A DNA stretch of 64,000 nt, from positions 367,739 to 431,738 of the forward strand of contig NZ_NZMB01000005.1 in NCBI RefSeq assembly GCF_002694385.1. Direction: 5' to 3'. The position numbers and the translations under genes were made by a program. Origin of the DNA: Sneathiella sp. (lineage in GTDB: Bacteria; Pseudomonadota; Alphaproteobacteria; Sneathiellales; Sneathiellaceae). Positions 61,419 through 64,000 of this stretch are shown here, one piece after another. The notes under the pieces were generated by a model. That model was not told the DNA's origin. It searched no databases and was given only the letters and a program-made list of their open reading frames with translations. Positions within the stretch are counted from its first letter, which is position 1. Each line of letters begins with the position of its first letter.

Positions 61419-62294
61419 TTGAGAAACATGAAAATAAAGCAACTTATGATGAAAACGCCGCTGAAGCGGTTTTTTGATACAACGCCGGTGGTGGCTGTTC
61501 TGCCGCTTTATGGTGTCATCTCGCCGGGCGGCAACAAGCTCCGGGGGGAGCATCTCAATCTCGCCGGGTTGGCCGAGCAGATCGAGACTGCTTTTTCAAC
61601 GAAGCATCTGGCCGCCGTGGCACTCGCCATCAATTCACCGGGCGGGTCGCCCGTGCAATCGGCGCTGATCTTCGACCGTATTCGCCAGCTTGCCGAAGAG
61701 AAGGATATCCCGGTTTATGGATTTGCCGAGGATGTGATGGCCTCCGGCGGATACTGGCTCGGCCTCGCTGCCGATGAAATCTATATCAACAAAAGCTCGG
61801 TTATCGGCTCCATCGGGGTGGTGTCGGCAGGCTTCGGCTTTCCGGGTCTGATGGAGAAGCTGGGCGTGGACCGGCGGATCTATACGGCCGGGGAGAACAA
61901 GGTGAAGCTGGATGCCTTCAGCCCGGAAAAGAGCGAGGATGTGGAGTGGCTGCTGAAAATACAGGGCGATATTCATGAAAACTTTCGGGAGCTTGTAAAA
62001 TCTCGCCGCGGCGAGAAGCTGAAGAAGCGCAAGGATAAGGAGTTGTTCTCCGGCGATGTCTGGATCGGCGAAAAGGCGGTTGAGCTTGGCCTTGCCGATG
62101 GCATTGGTGATGTGCGTTCTTTCTGTCGTGAACGGTTTGGCGAAAAGGTGCGCTTTACCCGGGTTGAAGGCAAGCAGGGTTTCCTTGCGAAAAAACTCGG
62201 CTTGGGGGCTTCTGCTCATGCTGGCGGAGATGCCGTGCAGGCCATGCTTGAGGCGCTGCAGAGCCGGGCTCACTGGGCGCGGTTTGGCCTGTGA
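61419..62294 (+). CDS. S49 family peptidase (SppA/SohB-like)
   Basis: LAINSPGGSPVQSALIFDRI; DVMASGGYWLGLAADEIYINKSSVIGSIGVVSAGFGF. Confidence 0.94.
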   Translation: MRNMKIKQLMMKTPLKRFFDTTPVVAVLPLYGVISPGGNKLRGEHLNLAGLAEQIETAFSTKHLAAVALAINSPGGSPVQSALIFDRIRQLAEEKDIPVYGFAEDVMASGGYWLGLAADEIYINKSSVIGSIGVVSAGFGFPGLMEKLGVDRRIYTAGENKVKLDAFSPEKSEDVEWLLKIQGDIHENFRELVKSRRGEKLKKRKDKELFSGDVWIGEKAVELGLADGIGDVRSFCRERFGEKVRFTRVEGKQGFLAKKLGLGASAHAGGDAVQAMLEALQSRAHWARFGL

Positions 62295-62337
62295 CAGATT
62301 TGTGATTCGGTCTCATTAACCGACGAAACGGGAGCAA

Positions 62338-62559
62338 TTGTTGTCACCATTCAAGATCATTCTGCTGCTGCTGGCGATCCTCGGCGTTTTTCTGGCCCAT
62401 CGCGTTTATCGCCGCTATATCGAGGACAAGCTTGGTAAACGCCCGAAAAGCGGCGCTTTTAAGGAACAATCGGCGGATAAGATGCTCGATCTCGACCAAT
62501 GCCCGCGCTGTGAGGCGTTCGTTGCCGATCTGGCCGAGCACCGCTGTCAGGATAAATAG
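62338..62559 (+). CDS. Single-TM hypothetical protein with C-terminal CPRC..C zinc-ribbon-like motif
   Basis: TTG start; LSPFKIILLLLAILGVFLAHRVYRRYI.. DQCPRCEAFVADLAEHRC; lies between S49 peptidase and glyQ. Confidence 0.7.
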   Translation: MLSPFKIILLLLAILGVFLAHRVYRRYIEDKLGKRPKSGAFKEQSADKMLDLDQCPRCEAFVADLAEHRCQDK

Positions 62560-62646
62560 TAAAAGCCGCCTGTGGCCGGTTGACCCGCCCGGTACAGCGC
62601 TTTATGTTGCAGCGCAATTATTCTAAAAGCAGTATGGTCTGTAATC

Positions 62647-63540
62647 ATGGCGGGTAATCTGGCCTCCGCGCCATCCAATTCCTTTCAGGATCTGATCCTG
62701 ACCTTGCAACATTACTGGGCGTCGAAAGGATGTGTCATCCTGCAACCCTATGACATGGAGGTAGGGGCAGGGACTTTTCATCCGGCGACAACGCTGCGGG
62801 CGCTGGGGCCTGAGCCCTGGAAGGCCGCCTATGTCCAGCCGTCCCGTCGTCCGACTGACGGCCGATATGGGGAAAACCCGAACCGGACACAGCATTACTA
62901 CCAGTTTCAGGTCCTGCTCAAACCGTCGCCTGACAATATTCAGGAACTTTATCTGGAAAGCATCTATGCCCTCGGCATTGATCCGAAGAACCATGACATC
63001 CGCTTTGTCGAGGATGACTGGGAGAGCCCGACGCTGGGCGCCTGGGGTCTTGGCTGGGAAGTCTGGTGCGACGGGATGGAGGTGAGCCAGTTCACTTTCT
63101 TCCAGCAGGTCGGCGGGTTCGAATGCAGCCCGGTTTCCGGCGAACTCACCTATGGTCTGGAGCGTCTCGCCATGTATGTGCAGGGCGTGGACCGGATGTT
63201 CGATCTGAAATGGAACAGCGAGGGCGTCACCTATGGGGATGTCTTCCTGCAGAATGAGAAGGAATTCTCCGCCTATAATTTCGAACATTCCAATGTCGAA
63301 ATCCTGCTCCGTCATTTTGAGGATGCGGAAATCCAGTGCCAGGAGATACTGGACGCGGGCCTTGCGCTGCCCGCCTATGACCAGTGCATGAAAGCGAGCC
63401 ATCTCTTTAACCTGCTGGATGCGCGTGGCGTCATCAGCGTGACGGAACGCGCCGCATATATTGCGCGCGTGCGCGCGCTTGCCAAGGGCTGCGCCACCCA
63501 ATGGCTGAAGGGCCGCGGTCACCTGCCGGAGGGGGCGTAA
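62647..63540 (+). CDS. glyQ: Glycine-tRNA ligase alpha subunit
   Basis: [48 protein letters not shown]. Confidence 0.99.
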   Translation: MAGNLASAPSNSFQDLILTLQHYWASKGCVILQPYDMEVGAGTFHPATTLRALGPEPWKAAYVQPSRRPTDGRYGENPNRTQHYYQFQVLLKPSPDNIQELYLESIYALGIDPKNHDIRFVEDDWESPTLGAWGLGWEVWCDGMEVSQFTFFQQVGGFECSPVSGELTYGLERLAMYVQGVDRMFDLKWNSEGVTYGDVFLQNEKEFSAYNFEHSNVEILLRHFEDAEIQCQEILDAGLALPAYDQCMKASHLFNLLDARGVISVTERAAYIARVRALAKGCATQWLKGRGHLPEGA

Positions 63541-63541
63541 C

Positions 63542-64000
63542 ATGGCTGAATTGCTGCTGGAGCTGTTCTCCGAGGAAATTCCTGCGCGTATGCAAAGCAA
63601 GGCGGCGGCCGATCTGGCCCGTCTGGTCGGGGAGGGGCTGAAAGCGGCCGGATTGGATTTTGACCGCTTGGAAGGATTTGCCACGGCCCGGCGTCTTGCT
63701 GTTGTTGTGGATGGCCTTCCGGCGGCCCAGCTCGATACATTCGAGGAACGTCGCGGCCCCCGTGTCGGCGCGCCGGATAAGGCGATTGAAGGCTTCCTGA
63801 AAGGCGCGGGCATCACCCGCGACAAGCTGGAAGAGCGGGAAACCGACAAGGGCAGCTTTTACTACGCGGTGATTGAGACAAAGGGGCGGCCCACCCTTGC
63901 CGTTCTGCCGGAGTTGCTGAATGCGGCCATTTCCGCGCTCTCCTGGCCGAAACCGATGAAATGGGGTGCTTATTCCGCCCGATGGGTGCGGCCGTTGCAC
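63542..64000 (+). CDS. glyS: Glycine-tRNA ligase beta subunit, N-terminal part (truncated by window edge)
   Basis: ATG at 63542: [40 protein letters not shown]..; directly follows glyQ; open to window end. Confidence 0.96.
   Translation, partial: MAELLLELFSEEIPARMQSKAAADLARLVGEGLKAAGLDFDRLEGFATARRLAVVVDGLPAAQLDTFEERRGPRVGAPDKAIEGFLKGAGITRDKLEERETDKGSFYYAVIETKGRPTLAVLPELLNAAISALSWPKPMKWGAYSARWVRPLH

Overview
The window is a gene-dense chromosomal segment from an alphaproteobacterium, judged by gene content and order. It carries mostly conserved housekeeping blocks: ruvB(partial)-ybgC-tolQRAB-pal-cpoB-tilS-ftsH-folP-glmM-thiD, serC-serA, hisZ-purA, rpoH-rluD, xseB-ispA-dxs-tlyA-RNA methyltransferase, a polar amino-acid ABC transporter, prfC-yajQ, ispB/DUF2007/N6-methyltransferase/S49 peptidase, and glyQ-glyS(partial). 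There is one tRNA-Pro(CGG) with an encoded CCA. I found no rRNA, CRISPR array, transposase, integrase or phage genes. The most unusual locus is at about 22.5-25.0 kb. It encodes a predicted bacterial pseudokinase whose HRD and DFG motifs are degraded, split by a +1 frameshift at a G8 homopolymer from a helical C-terminal half with a terminal TM helix, followed by a small multi-TM protein. Other points of interest are a SAM methyltransferase with an apparent in-frame internal deletion, a doubly degenerate GGDEF/EAL-like protein, a very small exported Cys/His-rich peptide in an AT-rich patch, and a tandem-hairpin element overlapping an orphan small ORF. Names are from motif recognition by eye; no database search was run.
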